Shown here one piece after another: positions 26,261 through 36,374 of a stretch of 50,947 bases of DNA. A program made the translations under genes and the position numbers. Location: the NCBI GenBank assembly GCA_902609235.1, contig CACLRF010000006.1, forward strand, positions 1-50,947, read 5' to 3'. The stretch is from an uncultured Pelagibacteraceae bacterium (GTDB lineage: Bacteria; Pseudomonadota; Alphaproteobacteria; Pelagibacterales; Pelagibacteraceae). Each line of letters opens with the position of its first letter. The stretch's first letter is position 1. Under the pieces are notes generated by a model. It was not told where the DNA came from. It worked only from the letters and a program-made list of their open reading frames with translations, and ran no database searches.

Positions 26261-27616
26261 ATGAGTTTAGATATTTTTTTAACAAATAATCTTACTAACA
26301 AAAAAGAAAAATTTATTCCTCAAGATAAAAATAATGTAAGAATGTATGTTTGTGGTCCAACTGTTTATGATGATCCACATATTGGTAATGCTAGACCAGT
26401 TGTTGTATTTGATATTCTTTTTAAAATTCTAAAAAATGAATATACAAATGTAACATATGTCAGAAATATTACCGATGTAGATGATAAAATAATAAAATCA
26501 TCAAATGAAAATAACATCTTAATTTCAGAGCTTACAAAAAAAATTACTCAAAGCTTTAACGAAGATTGTATTTATCTAAATTGTGAAAAACCAAATCATG
26601 AGCCTAAAGCAACTGAACACATTTCTGAGATGATTGAAATGATCTCTGAATTAATTAAAAAAGGATTTGCATACGAAAATAAGAAGCATGTTTATTTCGA
26701 AGTAAAAAAATTTGAAGATTATGGTCAATTATCAAATAAAAATTTAGATGAATTGGTTGCAGGATCAAGAATTGAAGTAAGTGATAATAAAAAAAATCCT
26801 GAAGATTTTGTTCTATGGAAACCATCAGACTCAGACGAGCCATCATGGGACTCACCCTGGGGAAAGGGAAGACCTGGTTGGCATTTAGAATGTTCAGCAA
26901 TGTCTAAAAAGTATTTAGGAAAAGAATTTGATATTCATGGAGGAGGTATTGATTTGTTATTTCCTCACCATGAGAATGAAATAGCACAATCTAGATGCGC
27001 AAATGACAGCAAGGTGTTTGCCAATTATTGGTTGCATAATGCCTTTATCACAATATCCAATGAAAAAATGGCAAAATCTCAAGGAAATATTTTAAAAATT
27101 AAAGATTTTAGAAATAATAGAAGTGGTCAAGTTTTAAGGTTGGCTTTAATGAGTGCACATTACCGACAACCACTCGATTGGAATGATAAACTTTTAGAGG
27201 ACTGTGAAAACATAATTAGTAAATGGTATAACGTTTATTTAAACATTCAAAACAAACTTAAAATTTCAGATGAAATTCTAAAGCCTCTTTTCGACGATCT
27301 AAATACACCAGGCTATATTGCTAATTTACATAAACTATATGAGAAAGCATCTAAAGGTTCTGATGAGGATAAAAGACTGTTTATTTCCGCATGTCATTTT
27401 ATTGGGTTATTGAATGAAACTAAAGAAGATTGGCTTAAATTTAAGAAAAGCAAACTAACAATTTCTGAAAATGAAATTTTAATTAAAATAAACCAGAGAA
27501 ATGAAGCTAGAGCTAATAAAAATTACAATGAAGCCGATAAAATAAGAGATAAGCTTTTAGACAAAGGTGTTTTAATAGAAGATAAAGATGGTAAAACGGT
27601 CTGGAAATTTAAATGA
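26261..27616 (+). CDS. cysS: Cysteinyl-tRNA synthetase
   Basis: A 451-residue class I aminoacyl-tRNA synthetase. The zinc-site Cys is in YVCGPTVYDDPHIGN, with the HIGN signature at residues 40-43. The second zinc region is GRPGWHLECSAMS and HGGGIDLLFPHHENEIAQS, and the KMSKS-type loop is KMAKSQGN near residue 270. The C-terminal helical domain ends with the RDKLLDKGVLIEDKDGKTVWK motif. Its stop overlaps the ATG of cimA (ATGA at 27613-27616). Confidence 0.97.
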   Translation: MSLDIFLTNNLTNKKEKFIPQDKNNVRMYVCGPTVYDDPHIGNARPVVVFDILFKILKNEYTNVTYVRNITDVDDKIIKSSNENNILISELTKKITQSFNEDCIYLNCEKPNHEPKATEHISEMIEMISELIKKGFAYENKKHVYFEVKKFEDYGQLSNKNLDELVAGSRIEVSDNKKNPEDFVLWKPSDSDEPSWDSPWGKGRPGWHLECSAMSKKYLGKEFDIHGGGIDLLFPHHENEIAQSRCANDSKVFANYWLHNAFITISNEKMAKSQGNILKIKDFRNNRSGQVLRLALMSAHYRQPLDWNDKLLEDCENIISKWYNVYLNIQNKLKISDEILKPLFDDLNTPGYIANLHKLYEKASKGSDEDKRLFISACHFIGLLNETKEDWLKFKKSKLTISENEILIKINQRNEARANKNYNEADKIRDKLLDKGVLIEDKDGKTVWKFK

Positions 27617-29214
27617 GTAAAGATCGGTTATATATCTTTGATACAACACTGCGTGATGGTGCACAGACTCAAGGTGTAGATTTTTCAATTGATGATAAAG
27701 AAAAGATATCATCTTCCCTAGATTATTTAGGTGTTGATTATATAGAAGGAGGATGGCCGGGAGCAAATCCTACAGATACTGAATTTTTTAATAAGGATCA
27801 TAGTTTTAAATCAGCGAAATTAACTGCGTTTGGCATGACTAAAAAAAATGAACACAGTGCTGAAAATGATCCAATGCTATCTTCAATATTAAATTCAAAA
27901 AGTTCATCAGTATGTTTATTTGGTAAATCGTGGGATTTTCAAGTGGATATTGCGCTTGGTATTTCAAATGATGAAAATCTTTCAAATATTATTGAAAGCG
28001 CAAAACATGTAGTTAAATCTGGTAAAGAATTCATGTTTGATGCAGAGCATTTCTTTGATGGTTATAAATCTAACCCTGATTACGCTTTAAAGTGCCTTAA
28101 AGCAGCATTTGATAATGGAGCTAGATGGATAATTTTATGTGATACAAATGGTGGAACTCTTCCACACGAAGTCACTAAAATTGTTTCTGAAGTGACCCAA
28201 CATATTCCAGGGAAAAATTTAGGTATACATGCTCATAATGATACAGAAAATGCAGTAGCAAATAGCTTAGCTGCAGTTCAAGCAGGAGTTAGACAGATCC
28301 AAGGAACTATTAATGGATTAGGGGAAAGGTGCGGAAATGCAAATTTAATGTCTCTAATTCCATCATTATTTTTAAAGAGGGATTTTAGCGAAAAATTTGA
28401 ACTTAATATTAAGAGAGAAAATTTAAAAAATTTAACTCAGTGTTCAAGATTATTAGACGAATTATTAAATAGAAAACCAAATAAACATTTACCATATGTA
28501 GGAGCTTCTGCTTTTTCACATAAAGGCGGAATGCATGTTTCTGCTGTTCAAAAAGATCCTAAAACATACGAACATGTAAATCCAGAGGAAGTAGGAAATG
28601 CAAGAAACATCATCGTTTCGGATCAAGCTGGACAGTCAAATATAATGTCTAGATTAAAATCAATTGGTATACAAATTAAAAAAAATGATCCAAAAATTAA
28701 AAAACTTTTGAGTGAAGTTAAAGACAGAGAATTTATTGGTTATAGTTATGATGGAGCAGACGCTTCATTTGAACTATTAGCTAGAAGATTGATTGGTGAT
28801 ATTCCAAGGTATATCTTGATTAACGAATATGACGTTTCTGTTAAAAAAGACAGCACTGGTGAAATCATTTCGCATGCCAAAGCACAATTAGAAGTTGATG
28901 GTCAAAAAATATTATGTGAAGGTCAGGGGAATGGTCCTGTCAATGCACTTGATAATGCAATTAGAAAAAATGTTAATAAACTTGCAAAATATTCTGATTA
29001 TTTAAAAGACTTAAAATTAGTTGATTATAAAGTAAGAATTTTAAATACGGGTACTGAAGCAGTAACTAGAGTTTCGATTGAAAGTACAGATTCTAAAGGT
29101 GTTAATTGGTTCACAATTGGTGTTTCTCCAAATATAATTGATGCATCATTTAAGGCACTGGTTGATAGTTTGGATTATAAATTATTTAAAGATAAGGCTC
29201 CTGCTAGCTTGTAA
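27613..29214 (+). CDS. cimA: (R)-citramalate synthase
   Basis: A 533-residue DRE-TIM metallolyase-like enzyme condensing pyruvate and acetyl-CoA to citramalate, a threonine-independent route to isoleucine. The catalytic start is IFDTTLRDGAQTQGVDFS, the metal-binding HAHND lies near residue 208, and the GTINGLGERCGNANLMS and GGMHVSAVQKDPKTYEH segments follow. The C-terminal 130 residues form the LeuA-type allosteric domain. TLRDGAQT rather than TLRDGEQ and the overall length fit the long CimA group better than 2-isopropylmalate synthase. It is translationally coupled to cysS. Confidence 0.88.
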   Translation: MSKDRLYIFDTTLRDGAQTQGVDFSIDDKEKISSSLDYLGVDYIEGGWPGANPTDTEFFNKDHSFKSAKLTAFGMTKKNEHSAENDPMLSSILNSKSSSVCLFGKSWDFQVDIALGISNDENLSNIIESAKHVVKSGKEFMFDAEHFFDGYKSNPDYALKCLKAAFDNGARWIILCDTNGGTLPHEVTKIVSEVTQHIPGKNLGIHAHNDTENAVANSLAAVQAGVRQIQGTINGLGERCGNANLMSLIPSLFLKRDFSEKFELNIKRENLKNLTQCSRLLDELLNRKPNKHLPYVGASAFSHKGGMHVSAVQKDPKTYEHVNPEEVGNARNIIVSDQAGQSNIMSRLKSIGIQIKKNDPKIKKLLSEVKDREFIGYSYDGADASFELLARRLIGDIPRYILINEYDVSVKKDSTGEIISHAKAQLEVDGQKILCEGQGNGPVNALDNAIRKNVNKLAKYSDYLKDLKLVDYKVRILNTGTEAVTRVSIESTDSKGVNWFTIGVSPNIIDASFKALVDSLDYKLFKDKAPASL

Positions 29215-29230
29215 GTTTAACTTATAAATA

Positions 29231-29944
29231 ATGTCAGTAAATAATATTACTTTTATTCTGCATAAACCTCAATTATCAGAAAATATTGGCGCATGCGCAA
29301 GAGGAATGAAGAATTTTAATTTTCAAAAATTATCTATTATTGACCCAAAACCTATTTTCCCAAATGATAAAATTTTAGCAACATCAGTTGGTGCCAAAAA
29401 TATTATTAATAAAAGTAAAGTATTTGATAATTTAGAGCCTGCTTTAAAAAATATAGACTATGTGATTGCAACATCAGCAAGATATAGAAACAAAAATATT
29501 AAACATATTCAACTTGAAGACTTAAAAAAAATTGATTTTACAAAAAAAGTAGCATTTTTGTTTGGATCTGAGGCATCAGGATTATCAAATAACGAGGTTA
29601 GTTATGCAAATTATACGCTACAAATTCCAACTAATCCTGAGTTTAAATCTTTAAATTTATCCCACAGCCTAATCATTATCGCACAACAAATCTCAAATAT
29701 CGTAAAATCTAAGACTTCTAATTTTAAAAAATCAAAAAAAATTAAAGCTGCCTCTAAAAAAGAGATCCATTCCATGACAAATCTATGCATTCAAAACTTA
29801 GATGAAATCAACTTTTTTAAACCTAAAGAGAAGAAACCTATAATGTTGGAAAACTTAAGAAATATTTTCTATAGAATGGAATTATCAGCTAAAGAAACGC
29901 GTATATTAGCCAGTGTATTTGCTAGTTTGGGTAAAAAACGTTGA
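29231..29944 (+). CDS. trmJ: TrmH-family (SPOUT) RNA methyltransferase, TrmJ-like
   Basis: A 237-residue knotted SPOUT methyltransferase. ITFILHKPQLSENIGACARGMKNF is the group-1 N-terminus, and the SAM knot motifs are VAFLFGSEASGLSNNEV and IPTNPEFKSLNLSHSLIII. The C-terminal extension includes NLRNIFYRMELSAKETRIL, as in TrmJ, which 2'-O-methylates position 32 of tRNAs. A related rRNA role cannot be excluded. It lies 16 bp after cimA and 40 bp before rpsD, with a separate rpsD promoter in the gap. Confidence 0.85.
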   Translation: MSVNNITFILHKPQLSENIGACARGMKNFNFQKLSIIDPKPIFPNDKILATSVGAKNIINKSKVFDNLEPALKNIDYVIATSARYRNKNIKHIQLEDLKKIDFTKKVAFLFGSEASGLSNNEVSYANYTLQIPTNPEFKSLNLSHSLIIIAQQISNIVKSKTSNFKKSKKIKAASKKEIHSMTNLCIQNLDEINFFKPKEKKPIMLENLRNIFYRMELSAKETRILASVFASLGKKR

Positions 29945-29972
29945 TTGACAAAATGTTCTGTAAGCTTATAAA
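29945..29972 (+). promoter_or_regulatory. Promoter of rpsD
   Basis: A perfect TTGACA -35 box (29945-29950), a 16-bp spacer and TATAAA (29967-29972) lie immediately after the trmJ stop. A start about 7 bp downstream would leave a leader of only some 5 nt before the rpsD ATG at 29985. The ribosomal protein mRNA may thus be nearly leaderless. No Shine-Dalgarno is visible in CCCCAATATCAAATG. Confidence 0.65.
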
Positions 29973-29984
29973 CCCCAATATCAA

Positions 29985-30602
29985 ATGACAAAAAGATTAA
30001 ACTCTAAACACAAAGTAGATAGAAGACTAAAAGTTAACCTATGGGGAAGACCAAAAAGTCCGTTTAATACTAGAGCTTACGGACCTGGACAACATGGTCA
30101 AACAAGACAGGGGAAGCCATCTGATTATGGAATACAGTTACAAGCTAAACAAAAATTAAAAGCTTACTACGGTAATATTAACGAAAGACAATTTAGAAAT
30201 ATTTACAAAAAAGCAGTTATGCTTAAGGGTGATACTAGTGAAAATTTAATTGGCTTACTTGAGAGAAGATTGGATGCTGTGATCTACAGAGCAAAATTTG
30301 CAACAACAATATTTTCTGCAAGACAATTAATTAATCATGGTCACGTAAGGGTTAATGGTAAAAAAGTTAATATTGGTAGTTATTTAGTTAAAGAGGAAGA
30401 TACGATTGAAATCAGAGACAAATCAAAACAACTTGCAATCATCGACATTGCCTTAGCTAATAAAGAAAGAGAAGCTCCAGAATATATTCAAATGGATGAG
30501 AAAAATAAAAAAGTTAAATTTGTAAGAATTCCTAAATTTGAAGAAGTTCCATATCCAGTTATTATGGAACCAAATCTAGTAATTGAATATTACTCTAGAT
30601 AA
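29985..30602 (+). CDS. rpsD: 30S ribosomal protein S4
   Basis: A 205-residue ribosomal protein that nucleates assembly of the small subunit 5' domain. It has the typical [14 protein letters not shown] and [10 protein letters not shown]-terminal domain, [18 protein letters not shown] and [18 protein letters not shown]. The S4 RNA-binding domain is [22 protein letters not shown]. It is a single gene outside the alpha operon, as in other alphaproteobacteria, and has its own strong promoter. It ends 9 bp from the convergent grxD gene. Confidence 0.98.
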   Translation: MTKRLNSKHKVDRRLKVNLWGRPKSPFNTRAYGPGQHGQTRQGKPSDYGIQLQAKQKLKAYYGNINERQFRNIYKKAVMLKGDTSENLIGLLERRLDAVIYRAKFATTIFSARQLINHGHVRVNGKKVNIGSYLVKEEDTIEIRDKSKQLAIIDIALANKEREAPEYIQMDEKNKKVKFVRIPKFEEVPYPVIMEPNLVIEYYSR

Positions 30603-30633
30603 AATTTAAATTAATTTTTAGATTTAAAATTTA
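30600..30633. terminator. Possible two-way terminator between rpsD and grxD
   Basis: A 12-bp inverted repeat with one mismatch (30600-30611 with 30622-30633) spans the convergent gene ends. It is entirely A/T, so it is weaker than a standard terminator. It overlaps the last codons of grxD. Confidence 0.35.
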
Positions 30634-30949
30634 TCCCTTTAGACTCAAGTAATTTTATTAATTCACCACTTTCATACATTTCTTTTACAATATCACATCC
30701 TCCCACAAATTCTTTGTTAATATATAGTTGAGGGATAGTGGGCCAGTCACTGTAGACTTTAATTCCTTCTCTTAAGTTTTGATCCTCTAAAACATTTACA
30801 CCTTGAAAATTAACTTCAAGAATTTTTAGCATATTTGAAACAGCCATTGAAAAACCACACTGAGGAGCTTCAGGTGTTCCTTTCATAAATAAGCATACTT
30901 CATTATTATCAATATGATTTTGAATTAAATTTTTTGTATTGTCATCCAT
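30611..30949 (-). CDS. grxD: Monothiol glutaredoxin, Grx4 type
   Basis: A 112-residue thioredoxin-fold protein with the CGFS active site at residues 31-34, preceded by LFMKGTPEAPQ. The WPTIPQLYINKEFVGGCDIVKEMYESGEL segment binds glutathione. CGFS glutaredoxins carry 2Fe-2S clusters and pair with BolA proteins, and bolA is directly upstream with a one-base TAATG overlap. The two products probably form an Fe-S transfer or iron-sensing complex. Confidence 0.95.
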   Translation of the reverse strand: MDDNTKNLIQNHIDNNEVCLFMKGTPEAPQCGFSMAVSNMLKILEVNFQGVNVLEDQNLREGIKVYSDWPTIPQLYINKEFVGGCDIVKEMYESGELIKLLESKGINFKSKN

Positions 30950-31179
30950 TATTGCTCCTTTGTTTTAATTGCTAAGGCATGTAATTCATTTCCCATTTTA
31001 CCCTTAAGAGAATTATATACCATTTTATGTTGTTCGATTTTACTTTTACCTAAAAATTGAGCAGATGTTACTGTCGCTGAATAATGGTTACCGTCACCAG
31101 CTAAATCTTGAATCTCAACTGTGGCATCAGATAACGCTTCTTTGATCAAACTCTCAATTTCTTTTAAATCCATTGCCAT
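30949..31179 (-). CDS. bolA: BolA/IbaG family protein
   Basis: A 76-residue BolA-fold protein. VEIQDLAGDGNHYSATVTSAQFLGKSKIEQHKMVYNSLKG contains the family's conserved GDGxHY and HxxVY motifs. The His of HKMVY is the usual ligand residue for the shared cluster with monothiol glutaredoxin. It starts on the last base of the purL stop and ends on the first base of grxD, so purL, bolA and grxD are translated as one tightly coupled unit. Confidence 0.93.
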   Translation of the reverse strand: MAMDLKEIESLIKEALSDATVEIQDLAGDGNHYSATVTSAQFLGKSKIEQHKMVYNSLKGKMGNELHALAIKTKEQ

Positions 31180-33371
31180 TATTTACTCATATAGTTTATT
31201 AACCAATTTGTATTCGATGTTCTTAAATCGTCAATTGCTACTTTTGTCTTTTCATCAATAAACAATTGACCTTCGTTAATTGTCCCAAGCTCGTCAAAAT
31301 GTACAGCATTTTTGTTTAAAATGTCAGTCACTTTTTTAAGACTTTCTTTGCTAACTTCAATGATGTATCTACCTTGATCTTCAGCAAAATAGTATTCAAT
31401 TTCATTGATTAAATATTTTGGTTTTTTGAGATTAATTCCTTTATTTCCTTTAATACACATTTTTGAAACAGCAGTAATTATTCCACCGATTGAAACATCA
31501 TGAGCGCTTTTAACATGACCAGCATCTATTAACTTTAACAAAGTTTCACCATTATTTTTTTCATTAAACAAATTTATTTCTGGTGGAGGACCATTTTTTT
31601 CATTTAAAATATTTCTCGCAAATATACTTTGATCAATATGTCCCTCAGTTTTTCCAATTACTAAAACAGTGTTACCAATTTCTTTGAAATCCATTGTGAT
31701 CATTTTTTTATAATCTTTGATTAGACCAACACCTCCAATTGAGGGAGTAGGTTTGATTCCTTCTTCTTTTGTTTGATTATAAAAAGAAACATTTCCAGAG
31801 ACGACTGGAAATTTTAAATATTCAGAAGCTTCACCAATACCCTGAACACACTCTACAAACTCTCCCATATTATCCTCTTTTTCAGGACTACCAAAGTTTA
31901 AGCAATTTGTAATAGCTACTGGTTTTGCTCCAACAGAGATGAGGTTTCTAAAACTTTCACAAACAACTTGTTTACCTCCAGTTAAAGGATGTGCCCAACA
32001 ATATACTGCAGACGAATCCACTGATGCTGCAATAGCTTTATCTGTTCCATGTACTCTAACGACTCCAGAATCTCCACCTGGTTTTTGAATAGTGTCACCC
32101 ATAACGGTATGGTCGTACTGTTGCCAAATCCATTCTTTACTACAAACATTTGGATCAGATAAAACTTTCTTTAAAACATATATAATTTTTAAATTTTTAA
32201 GATTTTCTTTTTTAATTTTATTTTTTTTAGGAAGTTTTGCTTTTTTCCATTTACGATCATACATTGGCGAATTTTCAACTAAAGTATTTACTGGAATGTC
32301 GGCAACTTGTTCTTCATTAAAGAAAAGCTCAATCTTTTTGGAATTTGTTGTTTTACCAATTACAGCGAAATCTAAATTCCACTTATCAAATATCTTTTTT
32401 GCTTGTTCTTCTTTACCATTTTCAAGAACAATCAACATTCTTTCTTGGCTTTCTGATAGCATAATTTCATAAGGGGTCATCTTAGTTTCTCTACACGGAA
32501 CATTATTTAAATTAATTTCGATTCCAAGATTTCCTTTTGAAGCCATTTCAATACTTGATGAGGTTAGTCCCGCTGCACCCATATCTTGAATAGCTATAAT
32601 AGAGTCTCCTGCCATTAACTCTAGACAAGCTTCAAGTAATAATTTTTCGGTAAATGGATCACCAACTTGAACTGTTGGTTTTTTTTCTTCAATTTTTTCA
32701 TCAAAACTAGCTGAAGCCATACTTGCTCCATGAATTCCATCTCTCCCAGTTTTAGATCCTACGTAAATTACTGGTTTATTTAATCCTGCTGCTTTTGAGT
32801 AAAAAATCTTATCTTTTTTAACTAATCCTAAAGTCATAGCGTTAACTAAAATATTGCCGTTATAAGAACTATCAAAGTTTGTTTGACCAGCAATAGTTGG
32901 GACTCCCATACAGTTACCATAACCACCAATACCATGAACTACGCCTCTTAATAAATTTTTAGTTTTTTTATGTTGAGGAGATCCAAAATGAATAGAGTTT
33001 AAGTTAGCTATAGGACGAGCTCCCATAGTAAAAACATCTCTCATAATACCACCAACACCTGTTGCGGCTCCTTGATAGGGTTCAATAAAAGATGGGTGGT
33101 TGTGACTTTCTATTTTAAATACGATCGCATCATTATCACCAATATCTACAACACCAGCATTTTCACCTGGTCCTTGAATAACTTGCTTTCCTTTAGTTGG
33201 AAGATTTTTTAAGTGTATTCTTGATGATTTATAAGAACAATGTTCATTCCACATTGCTGAAAAGATACCAAGTTCTGTAATATTTGGAGTTCTATCTAGT
33301 AACTCACAAATTTTTGTATATTCATCTTTTTTAAGCCCATGATCTATGGCTATTTGTTCGTTTACAGTCAT
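31179..33371 (-). CDS. purL: Phosphoribosylformylglycinamidine synthase, large subunit
   Basis: A 730-residue small-form PurL that works with PurQ and PurS in the fourth step of purine synthesis. Characteristic segments are [51 protein letters not shown] with the catalytic His, and [16 protein letters not shown]. The second half holds a degenerate repeat with [10 protein letters not shown] and [17 protein letters not shown]. The length of 720-740 is normal for organisms with a separate PurS. Its start overlaps the purQ end by 4 bp. Confidence 0.97.
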   Translation of the reverse strand: MTVNEQIAIDHGLKKDEYTKICELLDRTPNITELGIFSAMWNEHCSYKSSRIHLKNLPTKGKQVIQGPGENAGVVDIGDNDAIVFKIESHNHPSFIEPYQGAATGVGGIMRDVFTMGARPIANLNSIHFGSPQHKKTKNLLRGVVHGIGGYGNCMGVPTIAGQTNFDSSYNGNILVNAMTLGLVKKDKIFYSKAAGLNKPVIYVGSKTGRDGIHGASMASASFDEKIEEKKPTVQVGDPFTEKLLLEACLELMAGDSIIAIQDMGAAGLTSSSIEMASKGNLGIEINLNNVPCRETKMTPYEIMLSESQERMLIVLENGKEEQAKKIFDKWNLDFAVIGKTTNSKKIELFFNEEQVADIPVNTLVENSPMYDRKWKKAKLPKKNKIKKENLKNLKIIYVLKKVLSDPNVCSKEWIWQQYDHTVMGDTIQKPGGDSGVVRVHGTDKAIAASVDSSAVYCWAHPLTGGKQVVCESFRNLISVGAKPVAITNCLNFGSPEKEDNMGEFVECVQGIGEASEYLKFPVVSGNVSFYNQTKEEGIKPTPSIGGVGLIKDYKKMITMDFKEIGNTVLVIGKTEGHIDQSIFARNILNEKNGPPPEINLFNEKNNGETLLKLIDAGHVKSAHDVSIGGIITAVSKMCIKGNKGINLKKPKYLINEIEYYFAEDQGRYIIEVSKESLKKVTDILNKNAVHFDELGTINEGQLFIDEKTKVAIDDLRTSNTNWLINYMSK

Positions 33372-34051
33372 TTTAAATTATTAATTAAATTATTAAAAAA
33401 AAGAGAGCCATCTTCACCTGATAGAGAAGGGTCAATCATTCTTTCCGGATGAGGCATCATCCCTAAAATATTTTTTTCTTTGTTAAAAATACCTGCAATA
33501 TTTTTAATAGATCCATTAGGGTTAAACTGTTCATCAGTTTTACCATTTTTATCGCAATAATTAATTGCTATTTGTTCATTATCCTCGATTTCTTTTAATT
33601 GGTCTTTTGTACAAAAATAGTTTCCTTCATTATGTGCAATATGAAATTTTAAAACTTCATTATTAATGTTATTAAAATATGTATTTTGTTTATTGTTAAT
33701 TTTAACATAAACATTTTTGCAAATAAATTCTAAATACTTGTTTCTTAGTAAAACACCCGGAACCAATCCTGTTTCAACTAAAATTTGAAACCCATTACAA
33801 ATACCCATTACCATTCCACCAGAATTTGCAAAGTTAATTACAGATTTCATTATTTTAGATTTTGATGCCATACTTCCACACCTCAAATAATCCCCATAAG
33901 AAAACCCACCTGGTAATACTACTAAATCACTTTTTGGAAGCTCAGCATCATTGTGCCAAACCATTTTATTTTTAAAACCAAATTTTTTAAGAGCTACATC
34001 CATATCTCTATCACAATTTGAACCAGGAAATGTAATGACTGATGATTTCAT
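33368..34051 (-). CDS. purQ: Phosphoribosylformylglycinamidine synthase, glutaminase subunit
   Basis: A 227-residue class I glutamine amidotransferase that feeds ammonia to PurL. Its [11 protein letters not shown] start, [19 protein letters not shown] oxyanion region and GICNGFQIL nucleophile Cys (near residue 85) are typical. The catalytic His/Glu lie in MMPHPERM near the C-terminus. It overlaps purL by 4 bp and follows purS by 3 bp. Confidence 0.96.
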   Translation of the reverse strand: MKSSVITFPGSNCDRDMDVALKKFGFKNKMVWHNDAELPKSDLVVLPGGFSYGDYLRCGSMASKSKIMKSVINFANSGGMVMGICNGFQILVETGLVPGVLLRNKYLEFICKNVYVKINNKQNTYFNNINNEVLKFHIAHNEGNYFCTKDQLKEIEDNEQIAINYCDKNGKTDEQFNPNGSIKNIAGIFNKEKNILGMMPHPERMIDPSLSGEDGSLFFNNLINNLK

Positions 34052-34054
34052 TAA

Positions 34055-34297
34055 TTATTGTGCATCAATAATTTTATAATTTTCAATAACAAGATTAGCT
34101 AAAAGTTTTTTGCACATTTCTTCAACTTTGTCTTTAGCTTTTTTTGAATCGTTTTCATTAATATTTATTTCAAAATATTTTCCTTGCCTTACCTCATTGA
34201 TGTCATTGAAACCCATTCCATCTAAGGTTTGGTGAATAACTTTTCCTTGAGGATCAAGGACATCTTTTTTAAGAGTGATAATTACTGAAATCTTCAT
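34055..34297 (-). CDS. purS: Phosphoribosylformylglycinamidine synthase subunit PurS
   Basis: An 80-residue protein that joins PurL and PurQ into the active complex. The pattern VIITLKKDVLDPQGKVIHQTLDGMGFNDINEVRQGKYFEI is typical of PurS, and the length is normal. It overlaps purC by 4 bp and lies 3 bp before purQ in the purB-purC-purS-purQ-purL order common in alphaproteobacteria. Confidence 0.95.
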   Translation of the reverse strand: MKISVIITLKKDVLDPQGKVIHQTLDGMGFNDINEVRQGKYFEININENDSKKAKDKVEEMCKKLLANLVIENYKIIDAQ

Positions 34298-35079
34298 TGT
34301 TGTTTTCTTTTAATTGAAGATAGCTTAGTAACATTTACTGCAGAAACGTTTGATTGCTCATGAAGTATTCCAAGCCTTTTTGCAACTTCAGTATATGCTG
34401 GAATAAGGTCACCCAAATTCTTTCTAAATCTATCTTTATCTAATTTCTTATCAGTAATACTATCCCAAAGTCTGCAAGTATCAGGGCTAATTTCATCAGC
34501 TAGAATAACTTCATCTTTACCGTCAATTTTAAGTCTTCCGAATTCTAATTTAAAATCTATTAACTTAATTCCAACACCTCTAAACATACCAATCATGAAG
34601 TCATTAATTCTTAAAATCATTTTCTTTACTTTTTCAATCTCTTTTTTTGTAGACCAATCAAATGCTAAGATATGTTCTTCTGAAATCAATGGATCCCCTA
34701 ATTTGTCATCCTTTAAACAATACTCAATCAATGGCTCCTTTAAAACTGTTCCGTCTTCAATTCCTAATCTTTTCGTAATAGATCCAGTTGCTACGTTTCT
34801 AACAATAAACTCAATTGGAATAATCTCAACTAACATAATCACTTGTTCTCTCATATTAAGTCTTTTTACTAAATGATTTTTAATTCCAATTTGAGAAAGA
34901 TTTGAAAGAATATGTTCTGAAATTCTATTATTTAAAACTCCTTTACCTTCAATAGTAGATTTTTTTTGGTTGTTAAAGGCAGTAGCATCATCTTTAAAAT
35001 ATTGAATAACTAAATTTTTATCATTTGTTGCATAAATGATTTTAGCTTTACCTTCGTATAGTTTTTTCCCTTTTTTCAT
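34294..35079 (-). CDS. purC: SAICAR synthetase
   Basis: A 261-residue ATP-dependent ligase joining CAIR and aspartate. KKLYEGKAKIIYATNDKNLVIQYFKDDATAFN and KKSTIEGKGVLNNRIS form the N-terminal ATP-binding region. MLVEIIPIEFIVRNVATGS, KLIDFKLEFGR and LADEISPDTCRLWD are the standard signatures. The tail of about 20 residues (HEQSNVSAVNVTKLSS) is unremarkable. It overlaps purB and purS by 4 bp each. Confidence 0.96.
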   Translation of the reverse strand: MKKGKKLYEGKAKIIYATNDKNLVIQYFKDDATAFNNQKKSTIEGKGVLNNRISEHILSNLSQIGIKNHLVKRLNMREQVIMLVEIIPIEFIVRNVATGSITKRLGIEDGTVLKEPLIEYCLKDDKLGDPLISEEHILAFDWSTKKEIEKVKKMILRINDFMIGMFRGVGIKLIDFKLEFGRLKIDGKDEVILADEISPDTCRLWDSITDKKLDKDRFRKNLGDLIPAYTEVAKRLGILHEQSNVSAVNVTKLSSIKRKQQ

Positions 35080-36371
35080 TTTTTAAAAACTCTTCTAAAG
35101 ATGAAATTTACATTTTTAAAGTGTTTTGCGTAACTAAATATAGATTTAAGTTTTTTATGAGTGATTTTGCTCATAATTAACTTATCTGAACTTATAACAT
35201 CAAATAAATTCAAGTTTTCTGCAAAGCATTTTTTGGCATTATTTTGAACCATTCTATATGATTGCTCTCTACTTAATCCAGATTTTGTTAACTCAAGCAT
35301 TATTTCTTGTGAAAAAATTAATCCTTTGGTGATATTTAAATTCTCTAACATTTTTTTAGGATAAACTATCATGTTATCTAAAATGTTTGTTAATCTAACC
35401 AACGCAAAATCAGTTGTGATATTTGCGTCTGGTGCAATGTTTCTTTCAACACTAGAATGAGAAATATCTCTTTCATGCCATAGAGCGATATTTTCTAAAG
35501 CAGGAATTGTTGCACTTCTAATCATTCTTGCTAGTCCTGTTAAGTTTTCACTTAAAATTGGATTTTTCTTATGAGGCATTGCGGAAGAACCTTTTTGCTT
35601 TTTTGAAAAGAATTCTTGTAATTCATAAATTTCAGTTCTTTGCAAGTGTCTAATCTCGACCGCAACTCTTTCAATGGATCCAGCAATAATTCCTAATACT
35701 GAAAAATAAAAAGCATGTCTGTCTCTTGGTATCACTTGAGTTGAAATTGGCTCAACCCTTAAGCCTAGTTTTTTTGCAACATGTTTTTCAACATTAGGGT
35801 TAATATTTGCAAAAGTTCCGACAGCCCCTGATATAGCACAAGTAGATACTTCATTGATAGCGTCGACCAATCTTTTTCTATTTCTTTTAAACTCTTCATA
35901 AAATGAAGCTAATTTTAATCCGAAAGTAACAGGTTCAGCATGAATACCATGACTTCTACCCATGCAAGGTGTGAATTTATATTTCTTAGCTTGTTTTTTA
36001 AGAACTTTTAAAATTTGATCTAAGTCTTTTAAGATAATTTTGCCTGATTGAACCATTTGAATATTAAAACTTGTGTCCAATACATCTGAAGAGGTCATTC
36101 CTTGGTGTAAATATCTTGCTTTTATTCCCGTTTTTTCAGTAATTGAAGTTAAAAAAGCTATAACGTCATGTTTAACTTCAGACTCTATTTTGTGAATTCT
36201 ACTTACATTAATTTTAGCTTTTTTTCTAACAACTTTAGCAACTCCTTTTGGAATCTGGCCAAGTTTTTCCATAGCCTCAGCAGCTGCAATTTCCACATCT
36301 AGCCAAATTTTATATTTATTTTCCTCTGACCAAATGTCAGTCAATTCTTTTCGCGAGTATCTTTTAATCAT
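35076..36371 (-). CDS. purB: Adenylosuccinate lyase
   Basis: A 431-residue member of the fumarase/aspartase superfamily, acting twice in purine synthesis. Active-site regions visible are the HDVIAFL segment, GMTSSDVLDTSFNIQ, GRSHGIHAEPVTFG with the catalytic His, and the flexible loop GSSAMPHKKNPILSE with the catalytic Ser. The length fits the bacterial 430-residue group. It is the first purine gene of the operon, 3 bp downstream of map. Confidence 0.96.
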   Translation of the reverse strand: MIKRYSRKELTDIWSEENKYKIWLDVEIAAAEAMEKLGQIPKGVAKVVRKKAKINVSRIHKIESEVKHDVIAFLTSITEKTGIKARYLHQGMTSSDVLDTSFNIQMVQSGKIILKDLDQILKVLKKQAKKYKFTPCMGRSHGIHAEPVTFGLKLASFYEEFKRNRKRLVDAINEVSTCAISGAVGTFANINPNVEKHVAKKLGLRVEPISTQVIPRDRHAFYFSVLGIIAGSIERVAVEIRHLQRTEIYELQEFFSKKQKGSSAMPHKKNPILSENLTGLARMIRSATIPALENIALWHERDISHSSVERNIAPDANITTDFALVRLTNILDNMIVYPKKMLENLNITKGLIFSQEIMLELTKSGLSREQSYRMVQNNAKKCFAENLNLFDVISSDKLIMSKITHKKLKSIFSYAKHFKNVNFIFRRVFKK

Positions 36372-36374
36372 TAA

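Noticed and set aside
29945..29972. LexA box near rpsD
   Set aside because: Only one GTTC half is present in the spacer. There is no second half at the right distance.
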